This document shows, piece by piece, positions 17,986 through 27,935 of a stretch of DNA of 64,000 nucleotides. Both the position numbers and the translations under genes were made by a program. Under the pieces are notes generated by a model, which was given only the letters and a program-made list of their open reading frames with translations, did no database searches and was not told where the DNA came from. Source of the stretch: Asticcacaulis sp. (lineage in GTDB: Bacteria; Pseudomonadota; Alphaproteobacteria; Caulobacterales; Caulobacteraceae); assembly GCA_024707255.1 (NCBI GenBank), contig JANQAC010000002.1:1544001-1608000 (forward strand), written 5' to 3'. Every line of letters begins with the position of its first letter. Position 1 is the stretch's first letter.

Positions 17986-18903
17986 TTAACCGGCTGCCTT
18001 TTCCTCGACTTCACGCGGCTTGATCTTGCCACGCAGGGTCCGATAGGCCGCCGCCGGCGCCGCCAGTTCGATACTGATGCCAAGCGGCATGACGAAGGCG
18101 AAGGTCAGGACCGTGGCGATCACCGAGGCCGGAGTCAGGAAACTGTCAACGCTCGTCATGTCAGGCATCCGGATTTCGCCAGTGACATTCAAACCCAGCG
18201 CCAGCACCTGGATGGCCTCGATGATCTTGTCACACAGGAAGGCCACCACCTGAGCCAGGGCAAAAGCTGTGGCATAGCCTGTGAAAAGGGACCAGAACCG
18301 ATCCCGCGTCATGGCAAAACTGCCAAATAGATCAAACCGTTTCAGATCAAAGCTCTGAACGCCATTTAACGACAGCCTGATCCCCAGCCACAGGGCGACG
18401 CCTATGGCAGCGATAAAACCCAGCGACTGGATGCCCGCCGCCGCCTGTACATTTCCGCCGCTGATCAGCAGGCCCAACAGACCCGCCAGCGCGGAAATAC
18501 CTGCCAGAACACCGAACAGGATGACCAGGGACAGCGCCCGCACGGCCATGATGCGGATTTCCTGCCAGCCAAAGGCCAGGAAGCCCAGGCGATCGTCCGT
18601 TTCGCCGAACACGACCCGGCAGACGGCACAGACCAGCACCGACGACATCAGAATATAGACAGGCGCGCACAGGAGGACCGCCGGTGCAATTTGCTGATTG
18701 AGCGAATTAAGGGTTACAGGGTCAAGCTTGCCTGACTGGAACATGGCAAACGCCTGCGCCACAGCCGGCCCCGCCATATAGACCATGATCAGGCTCATGA
18801 CGCCATAACCGAACAGGGTGATCGCGCCCCAGAAGGCGATCAGCTTCGGGCGTTCGCGGATGATACGGAAGCCCTCGAAGGCAAAATCGAACGTCAGGTT
18901 CAT
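17986..18903 (-). CDS. Multi-pass membrane protein of unknown function (305 aa)
   Basis: Not recognised by name. It has about six transmembrane segments, including LIAFWGAITLFGYGVMSLIMVYMAG, VLLCAPVYILMSSVLVCAVC, LSLVILFGVLAGISALAGLLGLL and FIAAIGVALWLGIRL. A cytoplasmic-looking loop (NGVQSFDLKRFDLFGSFAMTRDRFW) and a charged C-terminal tail follow. The layout resembles large integral proteins described only as hypothetical in Caulobacterales. A second multi-pass protein of similar architecture lies just upstream on the same strand, so the two probably form a unit. Confidence 0.6.
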   Translation of the reverse strand: MNLTFDFAFEGFRIIRERPKLIAFWGAITLFGYGVMSLIMVYMAGPAVAQAFAMFQSGKLDPVTLNSLNQQIAPAVLLCAPVYILMSSVLVCAVCRVVFGETDDRLGFLAFGWQEIRIMAVRALSLVILFGVLAGISALAGLLGLLISGGNVQAAAGIQSLGFIAAIGVALWLGIRLSLNGVQSFDLKRFDLFGSFAMTRDRFWSLFTGYATAFALAQVVAFLCDKIIEAIQVLALGLNVTGEIRMPDMTSVDSFLTPASVIATVLTFAFVMPLGISIELAAPAAAYRTLRGKIKPREVEEKAAG

Positions 18904-18939
18904 GCACAGGTCTCAGCCGTCCGCACGTTTGCGAACAGC

Positions 18940-19746
18940 CTATTTAGACCTGATCGCCATGATCTGCCTATAGGCGGAGGCCAAAAATCCGACAATGAGC
19001 GGGAAAAGTCCGAAAATACTTAATGCAAGCAAGGCACTGTGAAGCCATATAAAAGCGCTGCCATGACCAAACTGGCGCACGGCCAGTCCGCAGGCCAGGG
19101 CAAAAGGCAGTATGATTGCCATCAATCCTGTAAACAGCCTGCCGACATTGCCGGTACTCAGCCCCAGGGCATTCAGGGCCACCAGCTTGCGGCCGCCGAT
19201 ATTGGCGGCGGGCATAAGGACAAATTTAAGCGCCACGAAGACCAGAAACAGGACCGCGGCAGCGATATAGACGATAAACATATAGTCGGCGCCTGAGTGA
19301 CGGCGCCAGATGGCGCAGACCGCCGCCATCGAACTCTCATACCCGGCCGCGAGGCCCGACAGACTGAGCGCAATGGCGAATACTAGGAAAATCGCCCCGG
19401 CAATCAGCAGGACAAAGGCGCCAGCAATCAGCGCGGCCAGAAGCAGGCGCAGTTCCGGGCGACCGATCTGCACACCGCCAAAGCCCAGCCCCTCCGCCCT
19501 GGCCTCCTTGCCAAACAAGGCGATGCGATAGAGCGCCCCTTGCGAAACAAGCTTCAGGAGCAGTACGCAGAAAATCAGAATGAACGGCGCCAGCCTCAGC
19601 GGCAATTGCTGCCCGGACAGCAGCCACGGCCCGCCGGCCAGAACCGCGAACAGCAGGACAAGCACCAGCCACACGCCTGCCCATGCCTGCGGCAGGAAGG
19701 CCACAGCCGCCTTCAGGGCCTTCATCACTGAAAAATCCGCACGCAT
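18940..19746 (-). CDS. Multi-pass membrane protein of unknown function (268 aa)
   Basis: Not recognised. The start is taken at the ATG at 19746 (MRADFSVMKALKAAVAFLPQAW). Five or six hydrophobic helices are visible (VWLVLVLLFAVLAGGPWLL, LAPFILIFCVLLLKLV, LLLAALIAGAFVLLIAGAIFLVFAIALSL, YIAAAVLFLVFVALKFVLM and a C-terminal pair). The N-terminal motif 'S..KALKAA..FLPQAW' and the segment RIALFGKEARAEGLGFGGVQIGRPELRLL could help detect relatives. It is transcribed toward the neighbouring membrane protein 36 bases away. Confidence 0.55.
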   Translation of the reverse strand: MRADFSVMKALKAAVAFLPQAWAGVWLVLVLLFAVLAGGPWLLSGQQLPLRLAPFILIFCVLLLKLVSQGALYRIALFGKEARAEGLGFGGVQIGRPELRLLLAALIAGAFVLLIAGAIFLVFAIALSLSGLAAGYESSMAAVCAIWRRHSGADYMFIVYIAAAVLFLVFVALKFVLMPAANIGGRKLVALNALGLSTGNVGRLFTGLMAIILPFALACGLAVRQFGHGSAFIWLHSALLALSIFGLFPLIVGFLASAYRQIMAIRSK

Positions 19747-19876
19747 CTTACCCCCGCCATGGCCTTGCCACCTCATTTCAGGCCATTCGTGATTTAGAAA
19801 CAAATCCATTCGCTTTAAAAGCTTATTTCGTTAATACCGTCGCATTTCCCGTTCGCCCTTGCTATAGCGCCACACC

Positions 19877-21226
19877 ATGACAACTTCTCCTTCTCCCGTT
19901 CACGTTATCGGCGGCGGTCTCGCCGGTTCCGAAGCCTGCTGGCAGCTTATTTCCGCCGGTGTCCCGGTCATCCTGCATGAAATGCGCGGCGGCACACGCG
20001 ACGGCCAGCCAATCACCACCAATGCCCACCAGACCGATGGCCTGGCCGAACTGGTCTGTTCCAATTCCTTCCGTTCCGATGACTGGCAGTTCAATGCCGT
20101 GGGTCTGCTGCATGAGGAAATGCGCCGCGCCGGTTCGCTGATCCTGGCCAGTGCCGACAAGCACCAGGTGCCCGCCGGCGGTGCGCTGGCCATGGATCGC
20201 GATAACTTCTCAAATGCCGTCACTGAAACGCTGAGCAATCACCCTCTGGTGACAATCGTGCGCGAGGAAGTGGCCACCCTGGCCGACAAGGACTGGGAAA
20301 ACGTGGTGGTCGCTACCGGCCCCCTCACCTCCGAGGCCCTGTCGCAATATGTACTGGATGTGTCCGGCGAAGGGCAACTGAGCTTCTTTGATGCCATCGC
20401 GCCGATCATCCATTACGATTCTATCGACATGTCGAAGGCGTGGAAGCAATCGCGCTACGACAAGGAAGGCCCCGGCGGCGACGCGGCGGCCTATATCAAC
20501 TGCCCGATGGACAAGGACCAGTACGAAGCCTTTATCGATGCCCTGCTGACCGGGCCGAAAGCCGATTTCAAGGACTGGGAGCATGTGCCCTATTTCGACG
20601 GCTGCCTGCCGATCGAGGTGATGGCCGAGCGCGGCCGCGAGACCCTGCGCTATGGCCCGATGAAGCCGGTGGGGCTTACCAACCCGCATAACCCGACCGT
20701 CAAGGCTCATGCGATCATTCAATTGAGGCAGGATAATGCCTTGGGAACATTGTACAATATGGTCGGTTTTCAGACCAAACTGAAGCATGGTGCCCAGGCC
20801 GATGTCTTCCGCATGATTCCCGGTCTGGAAAACGCCCAGTTTGCGCGACTGGGTGGCCTGCACCGCAATACCTTTATCCAGTCGCCGAAAATCCTTGACC
20901 GCGAACTGCGCCTCAAATCGCACCCGGCCACCCGTTTTGCCGGCCAGATCACCGGCGTGGAAGGCTATGTCGAAAGCGCCGCCATCGGCCTTCTGGCCGG
21001 ACGTTTCGCCGCTGCACAGGCTTTGGGCCGCGAACTACCCGCACCGCCGGAAACTACGGCGCTCGGCGCCCTGCTCAACCACATTACAATAGGTCACCTA
21101 GAAGGTGGTTCCTTTCAACCCATGAACATCAACTATGGCCTGCTTCCCCAACTGGAAGCGCCAAAGGTTGATGAGAATGGCCAAAAAATCCCCTTAAAGG
21201 AACGCGGCCGCGCCAAAAACGCCTGA
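19877..21226 (+). CDS. trmFO: Methylenetetrahydrofolate-tRNA-(uracil-5-)-methyltransferase TrmFO
   Basis: A 449-residue FAD-dependent tRNA methyltransferase. It starts with the dinucleotide-binding motif [17 protein letters not shown] and has the family signature [12 protein letters not shown], with the conserved Cys. Later come [14 protein letters not shown] and [15 protein letters not shown] segments and the C-terminal [22 protein letters not shown]. TrmFO makes the T54 ribothymidine of tRNA with methylene-THF as carbon donor and FADH2 as reductant. Length and motifs are complete. It starts a plus-strand unit and is divergent from the two membrane proteins. Confidence 0.95.
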   Translation: MTTSPSPVHVIGGGLAGSEACWQLISAGVPVILHEMRGGTRDGQPITTNAHQTDGLAELVCSNSFRSDDWQFNAVGLLHEEMRRAGSLILASADKHQVPAGGALAMDRDNFSNAVTETLSNHPLVTIVREEVATLADKDWENVVVATGPLTSEALSQYVLDVSGEGQLSFFDAIAPIIHYDSIDMSKAWKQSRYDKEGPGGDAAAYINCPMDKDQYEAFIDALLTGPKADFKDWEHVPYFDGCLPIEVMAERGRETLRYGPMKPVGLTNPHNPTVKAHAIIQLRQDNALGTLYNMVGFQTKLKHGAQADVFRMIPGLENAQFARLGGLHRNTFIQSPKILDRELRLKSHPATRFAGQITGVEGYVESAAIGLLAGRFAAAQALGRELPAPPETTALGALLNHITIGHLEGGSFQPMNINYGLLPQLEAPKVDENGQKIPLKERGRAKNA

Positions 21227-21326
21227 TGTCCCTGCGCGCCTTGCAGGATTTGCAGGACTGGCTAAATATCGCCTGAATTTTCGGCTAACTGCCGAAGATC
21301 ATGGGGAAATCATTCAGGTCGTTATT

Positions 21327-22056
21327 GTGCGTTTGTTGAAGTACATGTCTTTGGCTGCCTTGCTGGCGGTCGCCGGTTGCGCCACGGAAAAGACGACCGA
21401 AACGGTCTATATACCGGTCGTAGCGCCGGTCACGCCCAGTTCGCTCACGCCTCTGCCGATTATGCTGTTCAACCAGACCAAGCAGGGCCGCAAACTCTTC
21501 ACACTGAACGCCGAGTTCCCCTATTGCGATCCCGGCACCGGGATGGTGATCGTGGTGCCCAAATGGTATGTCACCGATTTCGCCTCCGTGCCGTGGTATG
21601 GCCAGAGCGTGATCGATCCGCAGGGCCCCACCGCCCGCGCCGCCATCATCCATGACTGGCTCTATACCATCGGCGAACCCGGCAAGCGCGATGTGGCCGA
21701 TGGCATCTTCTACCGCGCCATGATCAAGTACGGCGTACCGGAATACCAGGCGCGTATCGCCTATAACGCCGTCCATATTGGCGGTCAGGCGGGTTATGGA
21801 CTAGCCGGGGACTGGCAGTTTACCGATCCGGCGCATCAGGATGTGAAACAGCTACCCCCCCTTCGCCAAGCCGCGAACCGGCGCTGTGCGCATCATGCCG
21901 AAATGCCAGGGCTTCAACGAACTGATCCAGTCGGGCTGGCGCGCCTATCCGGAAAAGCCGGTCAGTATTGCCGTGCCGCCCCCCGTGGTCGTGACCGAAA
22001 AGCCGCTGGATGATGTGCTGAAAAAGCTGCCCTGGGGCAAGAAAAAGACAGACTAG
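21327..22056 (+). CDS. DUF1353 domain lipoprotein, frameshift at a C7 run
   Basis: Starts with GTG at 21327. The lipoprotein signal (MRLLKYMSLAALLAVAGC, lipidated Cys18) is followed by a DUF1353-type domain: VPKWYVTDFASVPW, the AAIIHDWLYTIGEP motif and ADGIFYRAMIKYGVPEYQARIAYNAV. The frame is lost in the C7 run at 21855-21861. With one C less it continues PFAKPRTGAVRIMPKCQGFNE and ends at 22054-22056 after KKLPWGKKKTD, overlapping the convergent gene's end. DUF1353 proteins are often phage- or envelope-linked and lack a proven function. About 242 residues when restored. Confidence 0.75.
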
Positions 22057-22721
22057 ATCCGGCCAGTCACGAACGCCCCAAACAACCGAAGGCGCTTGGC
22101 GAGCGGCCCCGGCGTTTGCCCATGCCAGTAACGGGATGCCAGAGACGCCGGCAGGGCCAGCGGCATGAGCGCAGTTGGCAGACCTTTGGCTGCACGGCTG
22201 GCTTCGCGCTTCAGGTGCGCCAGTTCCCTATTGCCGGCATCGCTGAGGCCACGGCTCGCCTTGATCTGCGCCATACCGTAGAGGCGCGCAATCTCTGTCA
22301 GGTCGGCGGTTTCGCCCAGCACCCGCGCGGACAGGCGCAGCAGGTTACCCTCACCGCGGTCAACCACACCCAGCGCCTCTTTGATTGCCATCGGCCCCTT
22401 ACCAAGCAAGGGCATCTGGCCTTCGATCAGGTCGTAAAATGTCACCGGCGCCAAACTGTAGCGCTCGACCATTGCCTTGATGGCTTCGGTCAGCGGATGG
22501 TAGCGGACCGGCCGGCCCTGCTCGATTGCTTCGATGGCCTCATACCACCAGCGCAGGCGGATTTCGCCCATCAGAGGATCGGTGGTCCGCTCCGGAATCT
22601 CACGCAGGGTTTCGAGGAACGCAAACAGGGCCAGCACTTCGGCACGCTTGTCCACGTCTGGGATAAAGGCGCAGGCAAGACGAACGTCCTCGGACTTCGG
22701 TAGCAATTCTGAGGACGTCAC
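22053..22721 (-). CDS. Squalene/phytoene synthase family protein (NDUFAF6-like)
   Basis: A 222-residue member of the squalene/phytoene synthase fold. It shows LALFAFLETLREIPERTTDPLMGEIRLRWWYEAIEAI, the family helix with IRLRWW. The Asp-rich catalytic motifs are weak, and the protein is shorter than true synthases (about 280). It looks more like the mitochondrial complex-I assembly homologue NDUFAF6 or the alphaproteobacterial 'phytoene synthase-like' protein often found behind secDF. A prenyl-transfer activity should not be assumed. It starts 7 bases after the PuuD-like gene and is probably cotranscribed with it. Confidence 0.7.
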   Translation of the reverse strand: MTSSELLPKSEDVRLACAFIPDVDKRAEVLALFAFLETLREIPERTTDPLMGEIRLRWWYEAIEAIEQGRPVRYHPLTEAIKAMVERYSLAPVTFYDLIEGQMPLLGKGPMAIKEALGVVDRGEGNLLRLSARVLGETADLTEIARLYGMAQIKASRGLSDAGNRELAHLKREASRAAKGLPTALMPLALPASLASRYWHGQTPGPLAKRLRLFGAFVTGRI

Positions 22722-22727
22722 TTAAAC

Positions 22728-23369
22728 CTATCCGAAAATCGTTTGATACATCGCCATGCTCGCCAGCATGGGCAAAGACAGCAGCGTATTGATGCGGCTG
22801 AACATCATGGCCTTTTTCGCGGCGGCGGCCTTCTGTTCCGGCGTGAAGCCTTCGCGGAGACCGAGCGCGATCTTCTGCGCCGGCCAGATCATGTGCCAGA
22901 CATTGAAAAACATGATCAGGCCGAGCCACATGCCGACCCCGATAAAGATGAACTGGGCATTGCCCTTGTCGAAGCCGAACACATAGCCCGCCGGCCCCAG
23001 GCTGGCGAAACCGAAGCTCAAAGCCTGGACGATGTAACCGCGCAGCCAGGCCAACGCCAGGCCGAACACCACGGTGAACAGGGCGGCATAACGGAACCAG
23101 AACAGGGCTTCCGGCGCGATATATTTGCTGACCGCCGGTTTCAGGTCAGCCGGTATATCCGGCATGACGCGGATTTGCACAAAGTTGAAATAATAAAGCA
23201 AGCCGATCCACAGGACGCCGCTCAGCACATGCGCCCAGCGCAAGCTTGCCGTCAGGAAAATGACATCGAACCCACCCGGCGAATGAATGCCAAAGCCGAC
23301 CATGACCAAAACCGCCAGCAACAGGCTGACGATCATCACATTGCGAAGATTACTAAGAAAACCAGCCAT
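22728..23369 (-). CDS. PuuD-like (urate hydroxylase membrane domain family) protein
   Basis: A 213-residue membrane protein with several helices. The pattern LRWAHVLSGVLWIGLLYYFNFVQI near the N-terminus and GVGMWLGLIMFFNVWHMIWPAQKI in the second half match the DUF989/PuuD membrane domain, with candidate haem-ligating His residues (WAHV, VWHMIWP). PuuD proper carries an added cytochrome c domain for urate oxidation; this protein stops without one, so urate hydroxylation is doubtful. A haem-binding electron-transfer role is possible. It is followed by the phytoene-synthase-like gene. Confidence 0.7.
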   Translation of the reverse strand: MAGFLSNLRNVMIVSLLLAVLVMVGFGIHSPGGFDVIFLTASLRWAHVLSGVLWIGLLYYFNFVQIRVMPDIPADLKPAVSKYIAPEALFWFRYAALFTVVFGLALAWLRGYIVQALSFGFASLGPAGYVFGFDKGNAQFIFIGVGMWLGLIMFFNVWHMIWPAQKIALGLREGFTPEQKAAAAKKAMMFSRINTLLSLPMLASMAMYQTIFG

Positions 23370-23427
23370 GATACGCCCCTGCTCATGAGTGAATGGATTC
23401 GCAGCATAGGCGAACTCGGCCCGTAAA

Positions 23428-23457
23428 GCAAAACGGCCTCCGATCTGGAGGCCGTTT
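23428..23457. terminator. Terminator downstream of secF
   Basis: Perfect 11-bp stem (23431-23441 with 23447-23457), 5-nt loop. On the minus strand it is followed by TTTTG, directly after the secF stop at 23466. Confidence 0.75.
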
Positions 23458-23465
23458 CATTTATA

Positions 23466-24439
23466 TCAGGGCATTTGCTTCGGTTTTTTGCCGTCCTTAA
23501 AGCCACCCAGATCCACGACTTCCGCGTCCGGATCATTGCGGTTGACACCCCAGATCAAGATGATCGGCAGGGCGACATAGATCGACGAATAGGTGCCGAT
23601 CAGGATGCCGAAGACCATGGCAAAGACCAGTGGGAACAGGGCCGGACCGCCGAGGAACAGCATACCGGCCAGGGCCAGGACCGCGGTCGAACCGGTGATG
23701 ATGGTCCGTGACAGACGCTCGTTTTCGGAGAGGTTGATGATATCAGCCAGCGGGGTCTTCTTGAACTTGCGCAGGTTTTCGCGCAGCCGGTCGAAGGTAA
23801 TGACCTTTTCGTTCATCGAATAGCCGATAACGGTCAGGAGCGCCGCGATCGAGGTCATGGTGAATTCGATTTGCAGGAAGGCCATCATACCGACTGTCAG
23901 GGCCACGTCATGCAGCACGGCAATCACTGCGCCGGAGCCGAATTGCAGGCCGGAGGGGAAGCGAATCCAGATATAGACCAGCATCAGCAGCAGCGCGGCG
24001 CCCAGCGCCAGGAAGCCGGAACGCAGCAGTTCGGACGATACCTTGGGGCCGACCACTTCTGTACGCTTGAAGGTGATGCCCGGCACGGCGGCGGCGAGCT
24101 TGGATTTCACCGCCTCGACACCGTCATTATTCTGTTGCTGCTCGCTCAGCTTGAACTTGATGATGACGTCACGGGGGCTGCCGAACGCTTGAACCGAGGC
24201 ATCTTCCGCGCCGAACGTGGTCATGCGCGCCCGCAGGTCGCCCAGATTGGCGGCGGCGGCGTCTCGACTTCCAGCACATTACCGCCGGCGAAATCGGTGC
24301 CGAGGTTAAGCCCCTGGGTGAACAGCACGACGACCGTCGCAATGATGGCGAGACCGGAGATGATGGCAGCGACCGGCGCATACTTCGTGAAGCGGAAGTG
24401 GAACTCGGTCGGCAGGTTTTTGATAAGTGGCCAATGCAT
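23466..24439 (-). CDS. secF: Protein-export membrane protein SecF, frameshift near 24255
   Basis: About 324 residues when restored. The first helix and segment KYAPVAAIISGLAIIATVVVLFTQGLNLGTDFAGGNVLEV are typical of SecF. The frame breaks in the GCC/GGC repeat at 24249-24260 (one base short), after which AAANLGDLRARMTTFGAED continues correctly. The C-terminal half carries IGYSMNEKVITFDRLRENLR and five further helices. SecDF uses proton-motive force to pull translocating proteins through SecYEG. It lies 12 bases after secD in the order yajC-secD-secF. Because SecF is important for growth, the frameshift is probably an error. Confidence 0.93.
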
Positions 24440-24451
24440 GGGCTTGGAACC

Positions 24452-26044
24452 TTAAATCGGAAGTTTCTTGGGCTTGGTGGCGCGATACCACCAGCCGAGC
24501 AGGACCTGGCTGACCAGGATGGCCGAGAAGACGGAGGTGAAGACGCCGATCATCAGCGTCCAGGCGAAACCACGCACCGGGCCGGCGCCGAAGACGAACA
24601 TGATCAGGGCCGAGATCAGCGAGGTGATATTGGCGTCCAGGATCGACACCAGGGCGCGCGAGAAGCCGACATCGAGCGCGGCGATCGGTTTATGGCCGCT
24701 ACGCTCTTCGTCACGGATGCGCTCATAGATCAGCACGTTGGCGTCAACCGCCACCGCGAGCGACAGGATCAGGCCGGCGACACCCGGCAGGGTCAGGGTG
24801 GCCTGGAAGACGGTCATCGAGGCGATGATCAGCACCAGGTTGACCAGAAGGGCGGCAATGGAGACGCCGCCGAAAACGAAGCCATAGGCCAGGAACATGA
24901 AGACGACGATGGTGATGAAGGCGATGATGGTCGAGACCATGCCGGCATGGACCGCATCCGCGCCCAGTTCGGCGCCGACGGTGCGCTGGCTCTCAAAGTT
25001 CAGCTTGGCCGGCAGGGCGCCGCTCTTCAGGATATTCACGATTTCCGAGGCTTCCTCATGACTGAAACCACCGGTAATCTGGCCGGTGCCGCCCGTGATG
25101 GCGCCCTGGATGGTCGGTGCGGAAACGATATGGCCGTCGAGAATGATGGCGAAACGCTTGCCGATATTGCGTGAGGTGGCGTCACCGAAAGCCTTGGCAC
25201 CCTCACCGTTGAAGGCGAAATCGATGGCAGGACGCTGATACTGATCGACACCGACATTGGCGCGCGTCAGGCTGCCACCGGTGACCAGAATAGCCTTGCG
25301 CACGACAAGCGGACGACCGGTCTGATCCTCAGGCAGGGCCTCTGACCCCGGCGGGATGCGGCCAGCGGCCAGATCGGCCGGGCTGACGGTTTCATCGACC
25401 ATCTGGAAGGTCAGCTTGGCGGTGCGTCCGATAACGCGCTTTAGCTGCTCCGGATCGCTTTCACCCGGCGCTTCGATGACGATGCGGTTGATGCCCTGGC
25501 GGCTGATCGAAGGTTCCTTAGTGCCGAGGCTATCGATCCGCTTGCGGATAACTTCGATGGAGGTTTCCACCGCGCCGGCCGAGGTCGAGCGAATGCCTTC
25601 CTGGGTCAGGGTCAGGGCGATCGTCTGGTCATTGCCGCGCTGGACATTGATGTCCTTGACGGAGGCGTTGTTCGGCAGCGGCGTGGCCAGGCGAATGAGG
25701 GTCGAATAGGCGTCATTCAGAGCCGCCGGATCGGTGATGCGGACGGTGACCGTCGTGCCCGAAGCCACCAGATTCGTAAAAGCTATCGACTTTTCATTCA
25801 GGCGCGCCCTCACCTCTTCGGTGACGCTGCTGATCTTGGTCTTCACCAGATCGTCCGTATCGACTTCCATCAGGAGGTAGGAGCCGCCCTGCAGATCGAG
25901 CCCGAGATTCAGAATCTGGGTCGGCATGAAGCCTTTTACCTGATCCCGCACACTGGCCGGGAGGAAATTGGGCAGGGAAAACAGAATGCCCAGAAGGGTA
26001 GCGGCGATAACCAGCCCTACCTTCCAGCGTGATAGATTGATCAT
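24452..26044 (-). CDS. secD: Protein translocase subunit SecD
   Basis: A 530-residue protein. The N-terminal helix (VGLVIAATLLGILFSLPNFLP) is followed by GLDLQGGSYLLMEVD, the P1 periplasmic domain with ISRQGINRIVIEAPGESDPEQLKRVIG, and PTIQGAITGGTGQITGGFSHEEASEIVNILKSGALPAKL. Five C-terminal helices include AVAVDANVLIYERIRDEERSG. SecD acts with SecF in the inner membrane to complete protein export. yajC lies 33 bases upstream and secF 12 bases downstream, the standard operon. Length and motifs are complete. Confidence 0.96.
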   Translation of the reverse strand: MINLSRWKVGLVIAATLLGILFSLPNFLPASVRDQVKGFMPTQILNLGLDLQGGSYLLMEVDTDDLVKTKISSVTEEVRARLNEKSIAFTNLVASGTTVTVRITDPAALNDAYSTLIRLATPLPNNASVKDINVQRGNDQTIALTLTQEGIRSTSAGAVETSIEVIRKRIDSLGTKEPSISRQGINRIVIEAPGESDPEQLKRVIGRTAKLTFQMVDETVSPADLAAGRIPPGSEALPEDQTGRPLVVRKAILVTGGSLTRANVGVDQYQRPAIDFAFNGEGAKAFGDATSRNIGKRFAIILDGHIVSAPTIQGAITGGTGQITGGFSHEEASEIVNILKSGALPAKLNFESQRTVGAELGADAVHAGMVSTIIAFITIVVFMFLAYGFVFGGVSIAALLVNLVLIIASMTVFQATLTLPGVAGLILSLAVAVDANVLIYERIRDEERSGHKPIAALDVGFSRALVSILDANITSLISALIMFVFGAGPVRGFAWTLMIGVFTSVFSAILVSQVLLGWWYRATKPKKLPI

Positions 26045-26077
26045 GATCGGGATGCTCGGTCTTTAAACTGTAACGGC

Positions 26078-26425
26078 TTAATTCTTGGCGTCGTTGGCCG
26101 GGGCGGGTTCGCCCTTGACGCGGACCTCGGTGATCATCGCCTTGACCACGCGCACATTCACGCCGGTGGCGATTTCAACCATGATTTCGGCGTCCTCGAT
26201 GCGGGTCACCTTGCCGATCAGGCCGGACGACATTACGACCGTGTCATTGCGCTTGAGCGCGGCCAGCATGGCCTTGTGCTTCTTGGCCTGCTGGCTTTGC
26301 GGGCGGATCATGAAGAAATACATGGCGCCGAAAAGGATCAGCATCATCGGCAGCATGGTGATCAGGTCACCGCCAGGGGTGGCGGCAGCGCCGGCGGCCT
26401 GGGCAAAGGCGGGTGTTGCGAACAC
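26078..26425 (-). CDS. yajC: Preprotein translocase subunit YajC
   Basis: A 115-residue protein with one helix (LITMLPMMLILFGAMYFFMI) followed at once by the family signature RPQSQQAKKHKAMLAALKRNDTVVMSSGLIGKV. A short basic-to-acidic tail ends in EPAPANDAKN. YajC is an accessory of the SecDF complex in the inner membrane. It is first in the yajC-secD-secF operon. Confidence 0.95.
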   Translation of the reverse strand: MFATPAFAQAAGAAATPGGDLITMLPMMLILFGAMYFFMIRPQSQQAKKHKAMLAALKRNDTVVMSSGLIGKVTRIEDAEIMVEIATGVNVRVVKAMITEVRVKGEPAPANDAKN

Positions 26426-26577
26426 GAACGTCTCCTAATATTGATTTTTTACACGCGCTACAGGCGGGGCAAAAATGGGTTCGCCATACATAGGCACAAC
26501 CCGAAAAAGGTCAATGACATATTTGCCACGACCTCTTTACGGGCGGAAAAGCCTGATAGCTTTGACTTTGAAAGCGG

Positions 26578-27738
26578 TTAGGGCAGAACAAGGGCGGGAT
26601 CGATCGGACGGGCGATGTCGGTCGATGGCGTATAGCGGATTTCAAAGTGCAGTTGCGGCTTGTCGATGGTGCCGGTCTGGCCGACCGTGCCGATCACCTG
26701 CCCCTTGCTGACCCGTTCGTTGTTCTTCACCTTCATGGTCTGGAGGTGGGAATAGCCCGTGTACCAGCCGTTATCGTGCTTGATATAGATGGTGTTACCC
26801 AGTTCCTTGACCTGGTCGCCTTCGTAGACAACCGTGCCATCCGCCGCCGCCTTTACTTCGGTGCCTGAGCTGGCGCCGATATTGATGCCGTCATTGCGAA
26901 TGTTCGGCCCCAGTTGACCGAAGGGCACCAATACATGCCCCTTCACCGGCCAGATAAACTTGCCTTTGCCCATCTGGGCAATCTGCGCATTGGCCGGGAA
27001 GCCGGCCACCGGCGGCACGGGTTTGGCGACAACGGGCTTTGCGGCCGCCACCGTCGGCGCGGCCACGGTGGGCTTGGTTACGACCGTTGTCGTGGTCGTG
27101 GTTGTCGTCGTTTTGGCGGGCTCAGAAACAACGGGCTTCGCCGGCGGCGGTGTCGTCACAACCGGTTTCGCCGGTTCCGCCGCCGCCAGCACCGTCTTGA
27201 CCTTGGTCATAGTGGGGCCATTGGCATGGTCTTCCACGCCCTTATCGACCGCGGAAGCCGGCAGCAGGATCTTCTGGCCAACACGCAGGGCGGAATCGAC
27301 CGTCAGGCCATTCAGCGCATACAGGCTCTTCACCGGCACGGCGAACCGGCGCGAAATACCGAACAAGGTGTCCTTCGGCTGCATCACATAGATATAGGCG
27401 GCGCCGGCCGGCTGAGTTGCCGCCGCCGGAGCCACCGGCTTCGTCACTTCCACGGGCGGGGGCGGAGGCGGCGAAGGTGTCAGGGGCGCAAGTTCCGCCG
27501 CCTGGACGCTGCCGGAGGGCGAAGGCGTCGTGACAGGTGGCGGCGCCTCTTCCACCGGCGCCGGCTGGATCGTCGCTGTCGGTTCGGCCGGCCGGTCCTG
27601 CATATAGATGGGATATTTCGGCTGCGGCATCCCTGCGCTCGTACATGCCTGCAACGTGGCACCAGCCAGCACGATCAGGGATAACCGGACCACCGCGTGG
27701 CGCAGACGGCCATCTGAATTCAGGTTTTGCAGGATCAT
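26578..27738 (-). CDS. NlpD-like LysM and degenerate LytM (M23) lipoprotein
   Basis: A 386-residue protein from the ATG at 27738, with lipobox GATLQAC (Cys32). A Pro-rich region is followed by a LysM domain (YVMQPKDTLFGISRRFAVPVKSLYALNGL), a Thr/Pro/Val-rich linker with a T-run, and a C-terminal LytM domain. In active M23 peptidases zinc is bound through HxxxD and HxH. Here the first motif reads NDGIN (both ligands Asn) and the last QLH, so it is probably non-hydrolytic, like E. coli NlpD and EnvC, which activate amidases at division. In many bacteria surE, pcm and nlpD are adjacent; here pcm is separated by an ECF-sigma cassette. Confidence 0.88.
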   Translation of the reverse strand: MILQNLNSDGRLRHAVVRLSLIVLAGATLQACTSAGMPQPKYPIYMQDRPAEPTATIQPAPVEEAPPPVTTPSPSGSVQAAELAPLTPSPPPPPPVEVTKPVAPAAATQPAGAAYIYVMQPKDTLFGISRRFAVPVKSLYALNGLTVDSALRVGQKILLPASAVDKGVEDHANGPTMTKVKTVLAAAEPAKPVVTTPPPAKPVVSEPAKTTTTTTTTTVVTKPTVAAPTVAAAKPVVAKPVPPVAGFPANAQIAQMGKGKFIWPVKGHVLVPFGQLGPNIRNDGINIGASSGTEVKAAADGTVVYEGDQVKELGNTIYIKHDNGWYTGYSHLQTMKVKNNERVSKGQVIGTVGQTGTIDKPQLHFEIRYTPSTDIARPIDPALVLP

Positions 27739-27800
27739 GACGGGCTCCGGATCGACGAACAGGCAGATTTTGGCCAAAACTACTCTATGCAAACTTATGG

Positions 27801-27815
27801 CTAACGATTCGTTAA
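27801..27815 (-). promoter_or_regulatory. CtrA-box-like sequence upstream of the NlpD-like gene
   Basis: Read on the minus strand the site is TTAA-N7-TTAG, one base off the CtrA consensus TTAA-N7-TTAA. It lies 63 bases before the NlpD-like start codon. Cell-cycle control of a division factor would make sense, but a one-mismatch short motif can occur by chance. Confidence 0.3.
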
Positions 27816-27935
27816 GTCATTCTGAAAAATCCCTTAACAAATCAACGTGACTGCCCGGCCGGACAACTTGGTTAAAATGCCCCGATCCGGTGTGTTGCTT
27901 TGCAAATCAAAGCCGCTTCCATTAGCCTCGATCCT

